Source: Bog-473 sp963744225 (GTDB taxonomy: Bacteria; Actinomycetota; Acidimicrobiia; Acidimicrobiales; RAAP-2). From it: a stretch of DNA of 64,000 bases. The stretch covers positions 434,001-498,000 of the forward strand of contig CAVUSV010000003.1 of the NCBI GenBank assembly GCA_963744225.1, in the 5' to 3' direction. The notes under the pieces were generated by a model. The model did no database searches. It was given only the letters and a program-made list of their open reading frames with translations, and was not told where the DNA came from. How positions within the stretch are numbered: the first letter of the stretch is position 1; each line of letters starts with the position of its first letter. Shown here piece by piece: positions 27,475 to 37,597 of this stretch. A program made the position numbers and the translations under genes.

Positions 27475-29635
27475 CTAGCGGGCGGGGGGTGCCTCCGGCT
27501 CGGCCGGTGGTGGCCACGGTGGCGGCGGCCACGACTCGGCCTCGGGGCGGCTGGCCGAGGGTGGGGACGGGACGGCGACCGGCTCGGGTCCCGCCGCGTC
27601 GGCCGCGGTGGCCGCGTTGATGGCGGGGTCGGCGTCGGCGCGGGGGAGGGGTGCGTGGCCGTTGCCCGCCCCGTTGGATGCGGGCGGGTGGATGGCCGCC
27701 TCGTTGAAGTGCGGCACCGCCTTGGCCCCCTCGCTGTGCACCGGCGAACCGTGGGCCTCGTCGACCAGGCGGGCCACCTCGGCGCCGTCGATGATCTCGT
27801 TATCGAGCAGCGCCGCGGGCGATGGCGTTCAGGCCGCCCCGGTGCTTGCTCAGCGTCTCGTGGGCGCGCTGCTCCTCGGAGCGCAAGATGCGCTCGACCT
27901 CCTCGTCGATGATCTTGGACGTGTCCTCGGAGTAGTCACGGGTGTGCATGAGGTCCTCACCTAGGAAGACCTGGCCCTGGGAGCCCCAGGCCATCGGGCC
28001 GATGGCGTCGCTCATACCCCACTCGCGCACCATCTTGCGGGCCAGCTCGGTGTTGCCCACCAAGTCGTTGGCGGCGCCGGTCGACAGGTCACCGTAGACG
28101 AGCAGCTCGGCGACGCGACCGCCCATGCGCACGCACAGCGCATCCTCGATGTACTGGCGCGGGTGGATGTGACGCTCCTCCATCGGGAGCTGGTGGGTGA
28201 CGCCCAGCGCCATGCCCGTCGGGAGGATGGTGACCTTGTGCACGGGGTCGGCGTGCTCGAGCACGTAGGCCAGCACCGCATGGCCACCCTCGTGGTAGGC
28301 GATGCGCTCCTTCTCGTCCTCCGAGAGCACCATGGACTCGCGGCGCTGGCCGAGCAGCACCCGGTCGCGCGCCGTTTCGAAGTCGGCCATCGCGATCTCC
28401 GCGCTGCCGCGGCGCACCGCATGGAGGGCGGCCTCGTTGACCAGGTTGGCCAGATCGGCCCCGCTCATGCCGGGCGTGCCCCGCGCTACCACGCTGAGGT
28501 CGACGTCGCCCGCCATCCGCTTGCCCTTGCAGTGCACCTTGAGGATGGGGAGGCGCTCCTCGAGGTCGGGGAGCGGCACGACGATCTGGCGGTCGAAGCG
28601 GCCCGGCCGCAGCAGCGCCGGGTCCAAGATGTCGGGTCGGTTGGTGGCGGCGATCATCACGACGCCCTCGGAGGTATCGAATCCGTCCATCTCCGAGAGC
28701 ATCTGGTTGAGCGTCTGCTCGCGCTCGTCGTGACCTCCGCCGAGTCCCGCGCCGCGCTTGCGGCCGATGGAGTCGATCTCGTCGACGAACACGATTGCAG
28801 GAGCCTGCTTGCGGGCCGTTTGGAACAGGTCGCGCACCCGGCTGGCCCCGACCCCCACGAACATCTCCATGAAGTCCGAGCCACTCACCGACATGAAGGG
28901 CACCCCGGCCTCACCGGCGACGGCTCGGGCGATCAACGTCTTGCCGGTGCCGGGCGGCCCCACGAGCAGGACGCCCTTGGGGATTTTGGCGCCGATCTCC
29001 TTGAAGCGGGCAGGTGTCTTGAGGAAGTCCACCACCTCGCTGATCTCCTGCTTGACCCCGGTGTAGCCGGCGACGTCGTCAAAGGTGGTCGAGGGGCGGT
29101 CGCTGCTGAAGGTCTTGGCCTTGGAGCGGCCGATCGACATGATGCCTGACATCTGTCCCCGGGTCTGGCGGCCGATGAAGTAGATGAATGCGGCGCCGAT
29201 CCCGATGATGAAGATGTAGGGCAAGAGGGCGGTGAAGAGGTTCGACGAGGGGGTCGGGAAGCTGACCGCGACACCGTTGTTCCGCATCTCGGTGACGTCG
29301 TTCGGCAGCGACGGGCTGGGGCCCTGGACCTCGTAGCTGGTCCCGTCTTTCAGGTTCCCGCTGATCTGGCCGGTTGAGTTCGAGATCTTGGCCGTGGACA
29401 CCTGCTTGGACGTGACGTCCTGGAGGAACTTGGTGTAGGTGATCGTCTTGGCGTTCGTGGTCTTGATCGTGCCGACGGCGAGCAGGATGGCCACGATGCC
29501 GATCGCGAGCACGCCCCACAGCCAGCGCCAGCTCTGCCCGCCGGACGGCTGCCCCTGCGGGGAGCCGTCGCCGCCCGCGGGCGCGTTCGGTCTGCTCGCA
29601 GGCTTGTCCGCACGCTGTGGGCTCACCCCTGCCAT
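27475..29635 (-). CDS. ftsH: ATP-dependent zinc metalloprotease FtsH, frameshifted near the C-terminus
   Basis: From ATG 29635. Membrane spans at residues about 36-57 and 135-155, an AAA domain with Walker A GPPGTGKT (226-233), Walker B VFVDEID (282-288) and ATNRPDILDPALLRPGRFDRQ (second region of homology), then the zinc site HEGGH (448-452). The frame is lost at about residue 610 (one extra base near 27813); the restored tail reads LVDEAHG and a Pro/Ala-rich end. Total length is about 720 residues. FtsH degrades misassembled membrane proteins and some regulators from the cytoplasmic face as a hexamer. It diverges from the CPBP protease gene. Confidence 0.93.
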
Positions 29636-29738
29636 GCTAGGCGCCACCCCTGCAGTATGGTGACCGCCTCGTTGGGCGCCCTCGGGACGGAGTCCCCTGC
29701 AGGTCGCGGGCATAAGGGGCACCGATAACGTCTTGTCG

Positions 29739-30792
29739 ATGACCGATTCGGAGCCCGCCGGCCCGTCACCAGGCCCGCCCGGCCCGCCCGCACGCCCCCC
29801 GGGGCCCGTTCCGGCCGGCTACGTGCCCCGCGAATGGGTCCAACAGGCTCCGCCGCCGCCATCCCTCCCGCAACCGGGATACGGGTCCGCCGTGTGGCCG
29901 ACCGCGGTCCCTCGGGCCGCTGCCGCGGCGCCGTTCCCGGCGGGGTACACGCCGGCCTGGCCGACCGCCCCGTCGCCACCGTCGCCCCCCCAAGGCGACG
30001 CCCCGTTCCTCGATACGCCGTGGGTCCCGCCGCAGACCAAGCGCCAGGGCTGGCTCTGGCTCGTCTACGCCGTCGTCGGGTTCCTGGTCGGTCAGCTCGG
30101 CGCCCTGACCTTCGGGCTGGTGGCGGGCGCCATCGCCGGCAAGACCTCGGCGCAGATGCAGGCCATCGCCACGGCCTCGGTCCCCCCCGAGTGGTACGTG
30201 GTGTCCACGCTGCTCGGCCTCTGGATCGGGTTCTTCGGCGCACCGTGGCTGGCCAGCCGGACCCAGGGGACGCGCTCCTTCGTGCGCGACCTCGGGCTGC
30301 GCTTCCGGGTCATCGACCTCGTCGGCATCGCCATCGGCGTCGGAGGCCAGCTCCTCGTGGCGATCATGTACGCACCGTTCCAGCACCAGATCCACGACTT
30401 CAACGGTCCCTCCCATCGGCTGACCGGCGGCGTCGCACGGCGCCGGTTTCGTCGTCATCGCTATCGCCACCGTCGTCTTCGCCCCCGCCATGGAGGAGTT
30501 GTTCTTCCGCGGGCTGCTCCTCAAGGCGCTCGTTCGCCTGTTCACCCCGTTGCGGGCGGCCGGAGGCGCCCGTGTCGTCGGCGTCGTCCTGGCCGTCGTC
30601 GTGGACGGCCTCCTGTTCGGCCTGGCGCACGGGGAGTGGGTGCAACTGGCGGGACTCGCCGCGTTCGGCATGATCCTCGCCGCCGTCTCGTACCGCACCG
30701 GGCGCCTCGGCATGAACATGGTGGCCCACGGCACCTTCAACCTGGTGGCCATCGTCGCCATTGCGAGCGGCGGGAGCGGGCTGATCCACTGA
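29739..30792 (+). CDS. CPBP-family intramembrane glutamic protease, frameshifted
   Basis: ATG at 29739. The first 95 residues are Pro/Gly-rich and cytosolic. Several spans follow (WLWLVYAVVGFLVGQLGAL, VSTLLGLWIGFFGAPWL, DLVGIAIGVGGQLLVAIMY). The frame breaks near 30431 (one extra base) and resumes with GFVVIAIATVVFAPA and the catalytic EELFFRG (EExxxR), FGLAHGEW with the conserved His, and HGTFNLVAIVA (the HxxxN type motif). Restored length is about 351 residues. The family (also called CAAX protease or Abi) cleaves or processes prenyl-like or membrane substrates; some members give bacteriocin self-immunity. Nothing in the context names a substrate. Confidence 0.82.
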
Positions 30793-30871
30793 CGGGAGCG
30801 ACGCGAGCCATCGAGCCGCGGCGCCAGCGCGGACGTCTCGGCGCTTTCGGACCGGTGCGGCGGGCGCCCCT

Positions 30872-32279
30872 ATGGTTGAGGTCGTGAGCCGGATGGATCA
30901 GGTCTTCAAGGCGTACGACGTGCGCGGTACCGTGCCCGACCAGCTCGACGCGGACATGTGCCGCGCCATCGGCCGCGCCATGGCCCGCTTCGCCGAGGCG
31001 CCCGAGATCCTGGTCGCCCGGGACATGCGCGAGTCCGGCGTGGAGCTCGCCGGCGCGTTCTCCGACGGCGTGCGTGCCGAAGGGGTCAACGTGACCGACC
31101 TCGGCATGGCCTCCACCGACTTCTTGTACTTCGCCTCGGGCCATCTCGACGCCCCGGGCGCGATGTTCACCGCGTCGCACAACCCGGCGCAGTACAACGG
31201 GCTCAAGCTGTGCCTCTCGCAGGCGCGCGGCCGATCGGGCAGCGACACCGGCCTGGCCGAGATCGAGGCCGACGCCGAGAAGCTGCTCGACGAGCCGACG
31301 CCGCCGCTGCGTGGCGCCCGTCGCGAGCTGGACCTGCTCGGCGAGTGGGCCGACCACGTCGTGTCGTTCGTCGACGTCGGCTCGCTGCGCCCGCTCAAGG
31401 TCGTGGCCGACACCGCCAACGGCATGGGCGGTCTCGTCGTGCCCATCGTCTTCGACAAGCTGCCGTTCTCGGTCGAGATCCTGTTCCCCGAGCTCGACGG
31501 CAGCTTCCCCAACCACCCGGCCGACCCGATTCAGCCGGAGAACCTGGTGGACCTCAAGCGCGGCCGTGCTCGAGCACGGCGCGGACATCGGCCTCGCCTT
31601 CGACGGGGACGCCGACCGGGTCTTCCTCGTCGACGAGAAGGCCGAGACCGTGTCGGGTTCGCTGACCACGGCTCTGGTCGCGGCCTCGATGCTGACCAAG
31701 CACCCGGGCGAGACGATCCTCTACAACCTCATCTGTTCCCACGTGGTGCCCGAGGTCGTCACGGAGATGGGCGGCAAGCCGGTGCGGACCCGGGTGGGCC
31801 ACTCCATCATCAAGCAGGTGATGGCCGAGACGGGCGCCGTCTTCGGCGGCGAGCACTCGGGCCACTACTACTACCGCGACAACTTCCGGGCGGACTCGGG
31901 CATCATCACGGCGCTCCTCGTGCTCGAGCTGCTCAGCCAGAGCGACCAACCGCTCTCCGTGTTGCTCCAGCCGTACCAGCGCTACGCCGACTCCGGCGAG
32001 ATCAACACGGAAGTGACGAGCCCGGCGGCCACCGTCGCCGCCATCGCCGAGCACGAGCGCGCCGCCGGGGCGTCGGTCGACCTGCTCGACGGGCTGACCG
32101 TCGAGCACGGCGACTGGTGGTACAACGTCCGGCCATCCAACACCGAGCCGCTGCTGCGCCTCAACGTCGAGGCGAAGACGCCCGAGCAGTGCGCCGCCCA
32201 CGTCGCCGAGGTGCAGAGAGCTCATCGCCACCTACGCCGGCCGCCGTGCCGACCCGAAATCGAGGAGCTGACCCAGTGA
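30872..32279 (+). CDS. manB: Phosphomannomutase/phosphoglucomutase, frameshifted
   Basis: The N-terminus reads FKAYDVRGTVPDQLD, and the phosphoserine loop is TASHNPAQYNG. After one extra base near 31562 the metal loop DGDADRVFLVDE, the sugar-binding GGEHSGHYYY and the phosphate-binding RPSNTEPLLRLN follow. All four domains of the alpha-D-phosphohexomutase fold are present, with about 469 residues. Two further compensating indels near 32220 and 32255 distort the last 20 residues. The start could be ATG 30872, GTG 30884 or ATG 30893; homologues begin close to the last. It converts mannose 6-phosphate and 1-phosphate (and perhaps glucose), feeding the GDP-mannose gene at 9.7 kb. Its stop overlaps the next gene (GTGA). 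Confidence 0.87.
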
Positions 32280-32520
32280 GCCTCGACCCCCTGCTGCTCG
32301 ACGTCCTGGCCTGCCCGGTCGACAAGGGCCCCCTGTTGTGGTTCGAGGACGAGGACGTCCTCTACAACCCGCGGCTGAAGAAGAGCTACGCGGTGGTGGA
32401 CGGCGTGCCCGGTGCTGCTTGGTGGACGAGGCGGTCGACGTCGGCGAATCCGAGCACGAGCGGCTGACCGCCAAGGCCGAGAAGGACGGAGTGCGGGCCA
32501 CCGGGCCGACCGAGGTGTGA
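32276..32520 (+). CDS. Trm112/UPF0434-like small zinc-ribbon protein, frameshifted
   Basis: Starts GTG 32276 within the mutase stop. It reads LLLDVLACPVDKGPLLWF, LYNPRLKKSYAVVDGVP, then, after two extra bases near 32410-32427, LVDEAVDVGESEHERLTAKA. Restored length is about 81 residues. The CPVDKGPL and DGVPVLLVDEA layout matches Trm112-like/YcaR proteins, which act as small activators of methyltransferases or have unknown roles. Only one CP pair of the usual zinc-binding cysteines is visible. It lies between the mutase and the SIS isomerase, an order common in actinobacterial manB loci. Confidence 0.72.
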
Positions 32521-33587
32521 CCGAGACGCCCTACCTCGACACGCGCGGGCTGTGGGAGGCAGCCGCCGCCCTACCCGAGCAACTGTCCGAGGGGCTCGAC
32601 ACCGCGCACGGCGCCCTGCAGGTGCTCGGCCCCTCAGATGCCGCCGCCGTGCGCACGCCGTGGCCGCCTTCGGGCTGGGCACGGGGGGCACGGCCTGCGA
32701 GGCCGCAGCCGCGCTGGTCGCGCCCGCTCCTGCCGGTGCCGTTCTGGCTTGGGCACGGCGACGAGGTGCCGGCCTTCGTCGGACCGAGCATGCCTGGTTC
32801 TGGCGGTCTCGTGCTCGGGCAGACACCGCGGAGACGGTGATCGCGGCCGCCGACGCCGCTGCCCGTGGGGCGCGGGTGGTGACCGTCGGGGGCGACGGCG
32901 AGGGCGCGCTGGCTCGTCTGGCCGCCGACGCCGGGCTTCCGTGGTGCCCGGTGGCCCCGAGGGGCGGGGCCGGCGAGCGCGCTCGGGCGGGCCTGGGCGC
33001 CGCGACCGTGTCGCTGTTGGTCGCGCTGCGCCGGGCCGGCCTGATGCCCGACTGCGCCCCGTCGGTCAGCGCCGCGGCCGCCGCGTTGGCCGGCGGCGCG
33101 ACGCATTCCTGGTCCGACGGCGGCCCGGCGCGCGAACTGGCCCGCCAGATCGGCCGGACCATCCCGCTCGTGTACGGGTCGTGCGGGGTGGGCGCGCGTG
33201 GCGGCGCGGTGGTGGAAGTCCTGGGTGAACCTCAACGCCAAGTCGCCGGCGTTCGCGGCGGTCCTGCCCGCGCTCGCCTACGACGAGCTGGCCGGGTGGG
33301 GCCAGGGCGGCGACATGACCCGCCAGACGATGACGCTCGTCCTGTTGCGCCACGGCGGCGAGAGCCCCCGGGCGGCCGGGCTGTTCGCCGCGGTGCGCGC
33401 CGCTACCGAGGAGGTCATGGCCGACGTCCTCGAGGTGTGGGCCGAGGGGGACGACGACCTCGGCCGCTTCTTCGACCTCGCGCTGCTGGGCGAGCTGGTC
33501 TCGCTGCAGCTGGCGGCCCGGGAGGGCGTCGACCCCGGCCCGGTCCCGGCCGTCGACGAGGCTCACGCTGGAGCTGCTGGCTCCTAG
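32517..33587 (+). pseudogene. SIS-domain phosphoglucose/phosphomannose isomerase-like gene, broken by many frame shifts
   Basis: GTG 32517 overlaps the previous stop by 4 bases and reads TPYLDTRGLWEAAAALPEQL. Family features then appear in changing frames: FGLGTGGTACEAAAAL, PVPFWLGHGDEVPAFVG, SCSG directly before DTAETVIAAADAAARGA (the SIS phosphate site), GPARELARQIGRTIPLVYGS, and WVNLNAKSPAFAAVLPALAYDELAGW with a C-terminal DLALLGELVSLQLAA. I count six or more frame changes between 32650 and 33210. The intact enzyme would interconvert glucose 6-phosphate, fructose 6-phosphate and mannose 6-phosphate, supplying the mutase upstream. All domains remain readable, so dense sequence error is at least as likely as true decay. 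Confidence 0.7.
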
Positions 33588-33630
33588 CGGGCCGCGGCGG
33601 ACGTCAGCCCGAACGTCGCCGAGCGGACGG

Positions 33631-34631
33631 TCAGAGCCGGCGCTGGAGCCACAGCGCCGCGCCCGCACCACGGCGCCAGGGCGGGGACCTCGCGGGCCAA
33701 CAGGTCGAAGTTCGGCAATCAGCCAGTCGTTGAAGAGGACGATCTCGAACGCAGGGTTGAACAGCAGGAACGCGTGCAGCAGGTAGGCCTCGCTCCACGC
33801 GCGACCCTCCTAGACCCACTCCTCCGGGTACTCGAAGGCCCAGAAGATGTCGTGGATGTGGATGTAGACGCCGGCCGGCACGATGGGCAGCACCCGGGTG
33901 ATCAGGTGGTGGGCGTCGCTGCCCGTCTTGACGACGTGTGAGCAGTCGATGAAGAGGACGTCGCCGGGGCCCAGCTCCTTGAAGCGGTCGAGGTCGACGT
34001 CCTGGACCGGGCCTCGATGACCTCGACGTCGTCGCCGGGCCGCAGCAGCCTTGAGATCCTCGGGATACGGCTCGATGCAGGTGATCCGCATGCTGCGGTG
34101 AGCCACTGGTCGTTCGTGTCCAGTGCGAGCGCGGTGGTCCAGCCCGAGCCGACCTCGAGGTAGCGCGCCGGCTTGAGGTGCCGGAGGAACGCCTGGAGGA
34201 TGGAGGCGTCGCCGACGCCGTAGGCCGGGTTGTTCGTGAAGTAGCGGCGGTCGGGCTGCGGTCGGCATTGAAGGTCACGTCCCGGGCGAGCGGCGCCAGC
34301 GCCTTGAACATCGCAGCTGCGCGTCCTCGTTGAGCTCGAGGCCGTCGAGGTGATCCGGCTGGCCGGAAGATCCGATCCGCATCGGCACGGATCTGGTTCA
34401 GGTCCGGCACGGGCGAGTAGTAGTGCCCAGGCGGTCGCCAGGTGAGGAACGGAGCCGTCCCTTCGTGGCCGGGTCGGCGACGGTCGGCGCGGCCGCGCCT
34501 GCTGTCAGTGCCGCGTCCCGTGCCTCCACCTCCCGCTGCAGTGCCACGATCTCGTCGCTGCGCCGCAAACGACGCAGGCTGCGGTCGAAGAGCGGGATAC
34601 GTCCGACCGCCTGGCGCCAACGTCGCCTCAT
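33631..34631 (-). pseudogene. Class I SAM-dependent methyltransferase-like gene, broken by many frame shifts and one stop
   Basis: ATG 34631 begins with RRRWRQAVGRIPLFDRSLRR and a short helix. Pieces in different frames then give PDLNQIRADADRIF, LAPLARDVTFNA, YLEVGSGWTTALAL-like residues (motif I of the SAM-binding fold), ITCIEPYPEDLK, FKELGPGDVLFIDCSHVVKTGSD, PAGVYIHIHDIFWAFEYPEEW, FLLFNPAFEIVLFNDW and a final GAALWLQRRL. An in-frame TAG follows EEWV (about 33812). The order matches cephalosporin-hydroxylase or sugar-O-methyltransferase-like class I enzymes. The ATG overlaps by ATGA with the stop of a small upstream frame that starts inside the 88-base repeat. Confidence 0.6.
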
Positions 34632-34697
34632 CTGGCTGGGCACTCCACCTCCAAAATCAATGGCGTCGGCACGAGACGCGTCGACGGGCGGCCTCGG

Positions 34698-34785
34698 TCC
34701 GGCGGGCGGACCCGGACGTGTTTCCAAAAACTATAAACGAAGCCGTTTACGGTCTGTAGAACCATTCGGCGGGCTCCCTCTTCCC
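34698..34785. repeat. 88-base dispersed repeat, copy A
   Basis: Matches 53255-53342 over 88 bases without gaps, at about 85% identity by eye. The first 24 bases are identical (starting TCCGGCGGGCGGACC), as are AAAACTATAAAC in the middle and GAACCATTCGG near the end. Most differences are transitions. Copy A contains the small perfect dyad CCGTTTACGG, which copy B lacks. Both copies are intergenic. Read on the minus strand, both give the same pattern of codons (MV.QT.NG.VYSF..HVRVRPP.RG). Confidence 0.75.
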
Positions 34786-34799
34786 TACGAGCCTCCGTG

Positions 34800-34872
34800 T
34801 CGGCTCGGCCCGACTCGGACCGGGCTCGACTCGGTTCAACTCGGTTCGACTCGACTCGACTCGGTTTGACGG
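34800..34872. repeat. Degenerate short tandem tract (ACTCG / GGTTC units)
   Basis: The tract is built from repeated GACTCG, GGTTCAACTCG and GGTTCGACTCG pieces, ending at GGTTTGACGG. Units are 5-10 bases and imperfect. It sits directly beside copy A of the 88-base repeat, between two genes. Slippage is the simple explanation. No function can be assigned. Confidence 0.6.
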
Positions 34873-34976
34873 ATTGTCTCAGAGCCGGATCAAAGCCCCG
34901 AGTGTGCGGGCGACAGGATTCCGGCCACAAGCGAGATAAGCACAGCTCGGGACCCCGCGCTCGGAGCGCCGCCCTT

Positions 34977-36184
34977 CTAGCTGAGCCGCTCCACGATCAT
35001 GGCCATGCCCTGGCCGCCGCCGACGCACATCGACTCGAGGCCGAAGGTCTTGTCCGCGTCCTCGAGCCCGTTGAGCAGCGTGGTCATGATGCGGGCGCCC
35101 GTCTGGCCGAACGGGTGGCCGAGTGCGATGGCGCCGCCGTGGACGTTCAGCTTGTCCCAGCTGATGCCGAGGTGCCTCGCCGACGGGACGACCTGCGCGG
35201 CGAAGGCCTCGTTGATCTCCACCAGGTCGATGTCGTCGATCGTCATGTTCGCCCGCGCCAGCACCTGGCGGCAGGCGTCGACCGGGCCGAGGCCCATGAT
35301 CTCGGGGTTGAGGCCGGTCACGCCGCTGGCCACGATGCGCGCCAGCGGGGTGATACCGAGCGCCTTGGCCTTCGTGTCGCTCATCACGATCACCGCGGCC
35401 GCACCGTCGTTGAGCGGGCACGCGTTGCCCGCGGTGACGGTCCCGCCCTCGCGGAACACGGGCTTCAGGTTGGCCAGACCTTCGAGCGTTGTGTTGGGCC
35501 GGGGCCCGTCGTCCTTGGTCACGACGGTCCCGTCGGACAGGGTGACCGGGATGATCTCGCGCTCGAAGAAGCCGTTCTCCTGCGACTCGACGGCGCGGGT
35601 CTGCGACAGCAGCGCGAACTCGTCCTGCTCCTCGCGGCCGACCTTCTCGAACTCGGCCACGTTCTCCGCCGTCTGCCCCATCGCGATGTAGACGTCGGGC
35701 AGGCCGACGGGGGGCGTCCACGGCTCGGTCATCGCAGGCGTGCGGAGCTTGGTCCGCTCCTCGGCCTCGGCGAACTCGGGGTTGTGCGGGCCGGTGTCCG
35801 ATGCGCCGTGCCCGTAGCGGCTCACCGTCTCGACGCCGGCGGCGACGAAGACGTCCCCCTCGCCGGCCCGGATGGCGTGGGCCGCCATGCGGATCGTCTG
35901 GAGCGAGGACGAGCAGTACCGGTTGACCGTCACGCCGGGGACGTCATCGAGCCCGGCCAGGAGGGCGGCCACCCGCGCCACGTTGTAGCCGGCCTCGCCG
36001 GCGGGCTGCCCGCAGCCCAGGAGCACGTCCTCGACCGTCGGCGGGGTCGAGCTGGGGCACCTTCTCGAGCACGGCGCTGGAGCACGAGGGCGCTCAGGTC
36101 ATCGGGGCGGCACTCGACGAGCGAGCCCTTGTTGGCCCGCCCGATCGGCGTGCGACCGGTGGCGACGATGACGGCTTCAGGCAT
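34977..36184 (-). CDS. Acetyl-CoA acetyltransferase (thiolase), frameshifted
   Basis: ATG 36184 begins PEAVIVATGRTPIGRANKG. Two extra bases (near 36083 and 36050) shift the frame for about 30 codons; then it runs VLLGCGQPAGEAGYNVARVA, the nucleophile NRYCSSSLQTIRMA, EINEAFAAQVV, GGAIALGHPFGQTGAR with the active-site His, and SMCVGGGQGMAM with the second Cys. Restored length is about 402 residues. It cleaves a 3-ketoacyl-CoA with CoA, or condenses acetyl-CoA, in the cytosol. It diverges from the FadE26-like gene, and a KstR-like site (36302-36315) lies in the gap, which favours a catabolic role. Confidence 0.88.
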
Positions 36185-36301
36185 GATGACGGCTCCTCGG
36201 TTCGCTCGTGTGCCTGGGGGCCCGGCCCCGGGGCGCATTGCAGGTTACTTGTCGGTAGCGCAGCGACCTCTCGGCCTGCGGTGGCCCCGTCCGAGGCGGA
36301 C

Positions 36302-36315
36302 TGTAACGTGTTCTA
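36302..36315. promoter_or_regulatory. KstR-like operator TGTAACGTGTTCTA
   Basis: Full match to tnnAACnnGTTnna, the 14-base pattern I recall for the KstR steroid repressor of mycobacteria. It lies 84 bases upstream of the FadE26-like start and about 118 bases upstream of the divergent thiolase start, so it could control both. Family knowledge and position support it; no binding data can be read from sequence. Confidence 0.7.
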
Positions 36316-36398
36316 GCGGGCGCAGCCCCCACGGTCGGGCCGGTGACGACGTGGCGTTGACGTGCGCCGATGTGGCGCGGCCACCCGGGAGGGACTCG

Positions 36399-37574
36399 AT
36401 GGAGATTGCCTACACGCAGGAGCAGCAGACGCTGAAGAGCGAGCTGCGCGCGTACTACCAGAACCTCCTCACCCCGGAGGTCGAGCAGGCGCTGGCCAAG
36501 GCGGGGGGCGTCGGGCCCGATGTCCGCCGGGTCGTGAAGCAAATGGGCAGTGACGGGTGGCTCGGTATCGGGTGGCCGACGGAGTGGGGCGGCCAGGGGC
36601 GATCTGCCATTGAGCAGTTCATCTTCTTCGACGAGTCGATGCGGAGCGGCGCGCCTGTCCCCATGCTCACGATCAACACCGTCGGCCCCACGATCATGAA
36701 CTTCGGCACGCAGGAGCAGAAGGAGTTCTTCCTCCCCAAGATCCTCGCCGGCGAGATCACGTTCTGCATCGGCTACACCGAGCCCAACTCGGGAACGGAC
36801 CTCGCCTCGCTCACCACCCGCGCCGTGCGCGACGGGGACGAGTACGTGATCAACGGCTCCAAGATCTTCACCAGCCTGGCGGGCGACGCCGACTACATCT
36901 GGCTCGCCACCCGCACCGATCCCAACGTCGCCAAGCACAAGGGCATCTCCATGTTCGTCATCCCGATGGACACGCCCGGGATCCGCGTCGTCCCGATGAA
37001 GCTCCTCGGGGATCACAACATCAACTACACCTTCTACGAGGACGTCCGGGTGCCGGCCACCAGCCTGGTGGGCGGGGAGAACCAGGGCTGGAACCTCATC
37101 ACGAACCAGCTGAACCACGAGCGGGTCACCCTGTGCTCGCCGGGGATCATTGAGCGGGTGCTGACCGACGTGCGGGCGTGGGCCCAGACCACCAAGCTGC
37201 CCGACGGCCGGCGCGTCATCGACCAGGAGTGGGTGCAAGAGCACCTCGCCCGGGTCCACGCCGAGCTCGAGTTCCTCCGCCTGATCAATTGGAAGGTGGC
37301 GTGGCAGGGCACCCAGGGGCACCTCGACGTGGCCGACGCCTCGAGCATCAAGGTCTTCGGCACCGAGTTCTACCTGCGGGCCTTCCGCCTCTTGCTCGAG
37401 ATCCTGGGCCAGGCCGGCTACCTGACGCGCGGGTCACCCGCAGCGGTCATCGGCGGGCGCCTCGAGATGTACGCCCGCTCCATGATCATCCTCACCTTCG
37501 GCGGCGGTACCAACGAGATCCAGCGGGACCTCATCGCGATCTTCGGCCTCGGCATGCCGCGGTCGCTGCGCTGA
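36399..37574 (+). CDS. Acyl-CoA dehydrogenase, FadE26-like
   Basis: 391 residues from ATG 36399, with GGGAGGG at 36387-36393. It has IAYTQEQQTLKSELRAYY, GIGWPTEWGGQGRS, LTINTVGPTIMNFGT, IGYTEPNSGTDLASLTT (FAD-site motif), TNQLNHERV, KVFGTEFYLRAFRLLLE and the C-terminal TFGGGTNEIQRDLIAIFGL. The order and wording resemble mycobacterial FadE26 (ChsE4), one half of an alpha2-beta2 dehydrogenase acting on CoA thioesters of the steroid side chain. The gene 24 bases downstream supplies the second subunit type. It transfers electrons from acyl-CoA to FAD, forming a 2,3-enoyl-CoA in the cytosol. Confidence 0.88.
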   Translation: MEIAYTQEQQTLKSELRAYYQNLLTPEVEQALAKAGGVGPDVRRVVKQMGSDGWLGIGWPTEWGGQGRSAIEQFIFFDESMRSGAPVPMLTINTVGPTIMNFGTQEQKEFFLPKILAGEITFCIGYTEPNSGTDLASLTTRAVRDGDEYVINGSKIFTSLAGDADYIWLATRTDPNVAKHKGISMFVIPMDTPGIRVVPMKLLGDHNINYTFYEDVRVPATSLVGGENQGWNLITNQLNHERVTLCSPGIIERVLTDVRAWAQTTKLPDGRRVIDQEWVQEHLARVHAELEFLRLINWKVAWQGTQGHLDVADASSIKVFGTEFYLRAFRLLLEILGQAGYLTRGSPAAVIGGRLEMYARSMIILTFGGGTNEIQRDLIAIFGLGMPRSLR

Positions 37575-37597
37575 GCCCGCCCAACCAGGAGAACCAC

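Larger units (their letters stand above)
34632..34976. other. 345-base gap without a recognised gene; holds an 88-base repeat and a short-motif tract
   Basis: Between two minus-strand genes. It holds copy A of a dispersed 88-base element and a tract of degenerate ACTCG/GGTTC units. A minus-strand open frame from ATG 34763 to 34628 (45 codons, beginning VLQTVNGFVYSF) has an AGGGAG about 9 bases before the ATG and ends in an ATGA overlap with the methyltransferase start, but I have no evidence that it is translated. No tRNA or clear terminator was seen. Confidence 0.5.

Noticed and set aside
27800..27830. Programmed frameshift at the end of ftsH
   Set aside because: No slippery heptamer is seen, and the same kind of +1 break occurs in many unrelated genes of the window, so sequence error is the simpler reading.
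34800..34872. CRISPR-like array
   Set aside because: Units are 5-10 bases and degenerate, with no spacers; no cas genes are present.
36204..36400. A longer coding start for the FadE26-like gene (frame open from 34797)
   Set aside because: The upstream frame is antisense to the thiolase and crosses the operator; the strong GGGAGGG site and the family start fix ATG 36399.
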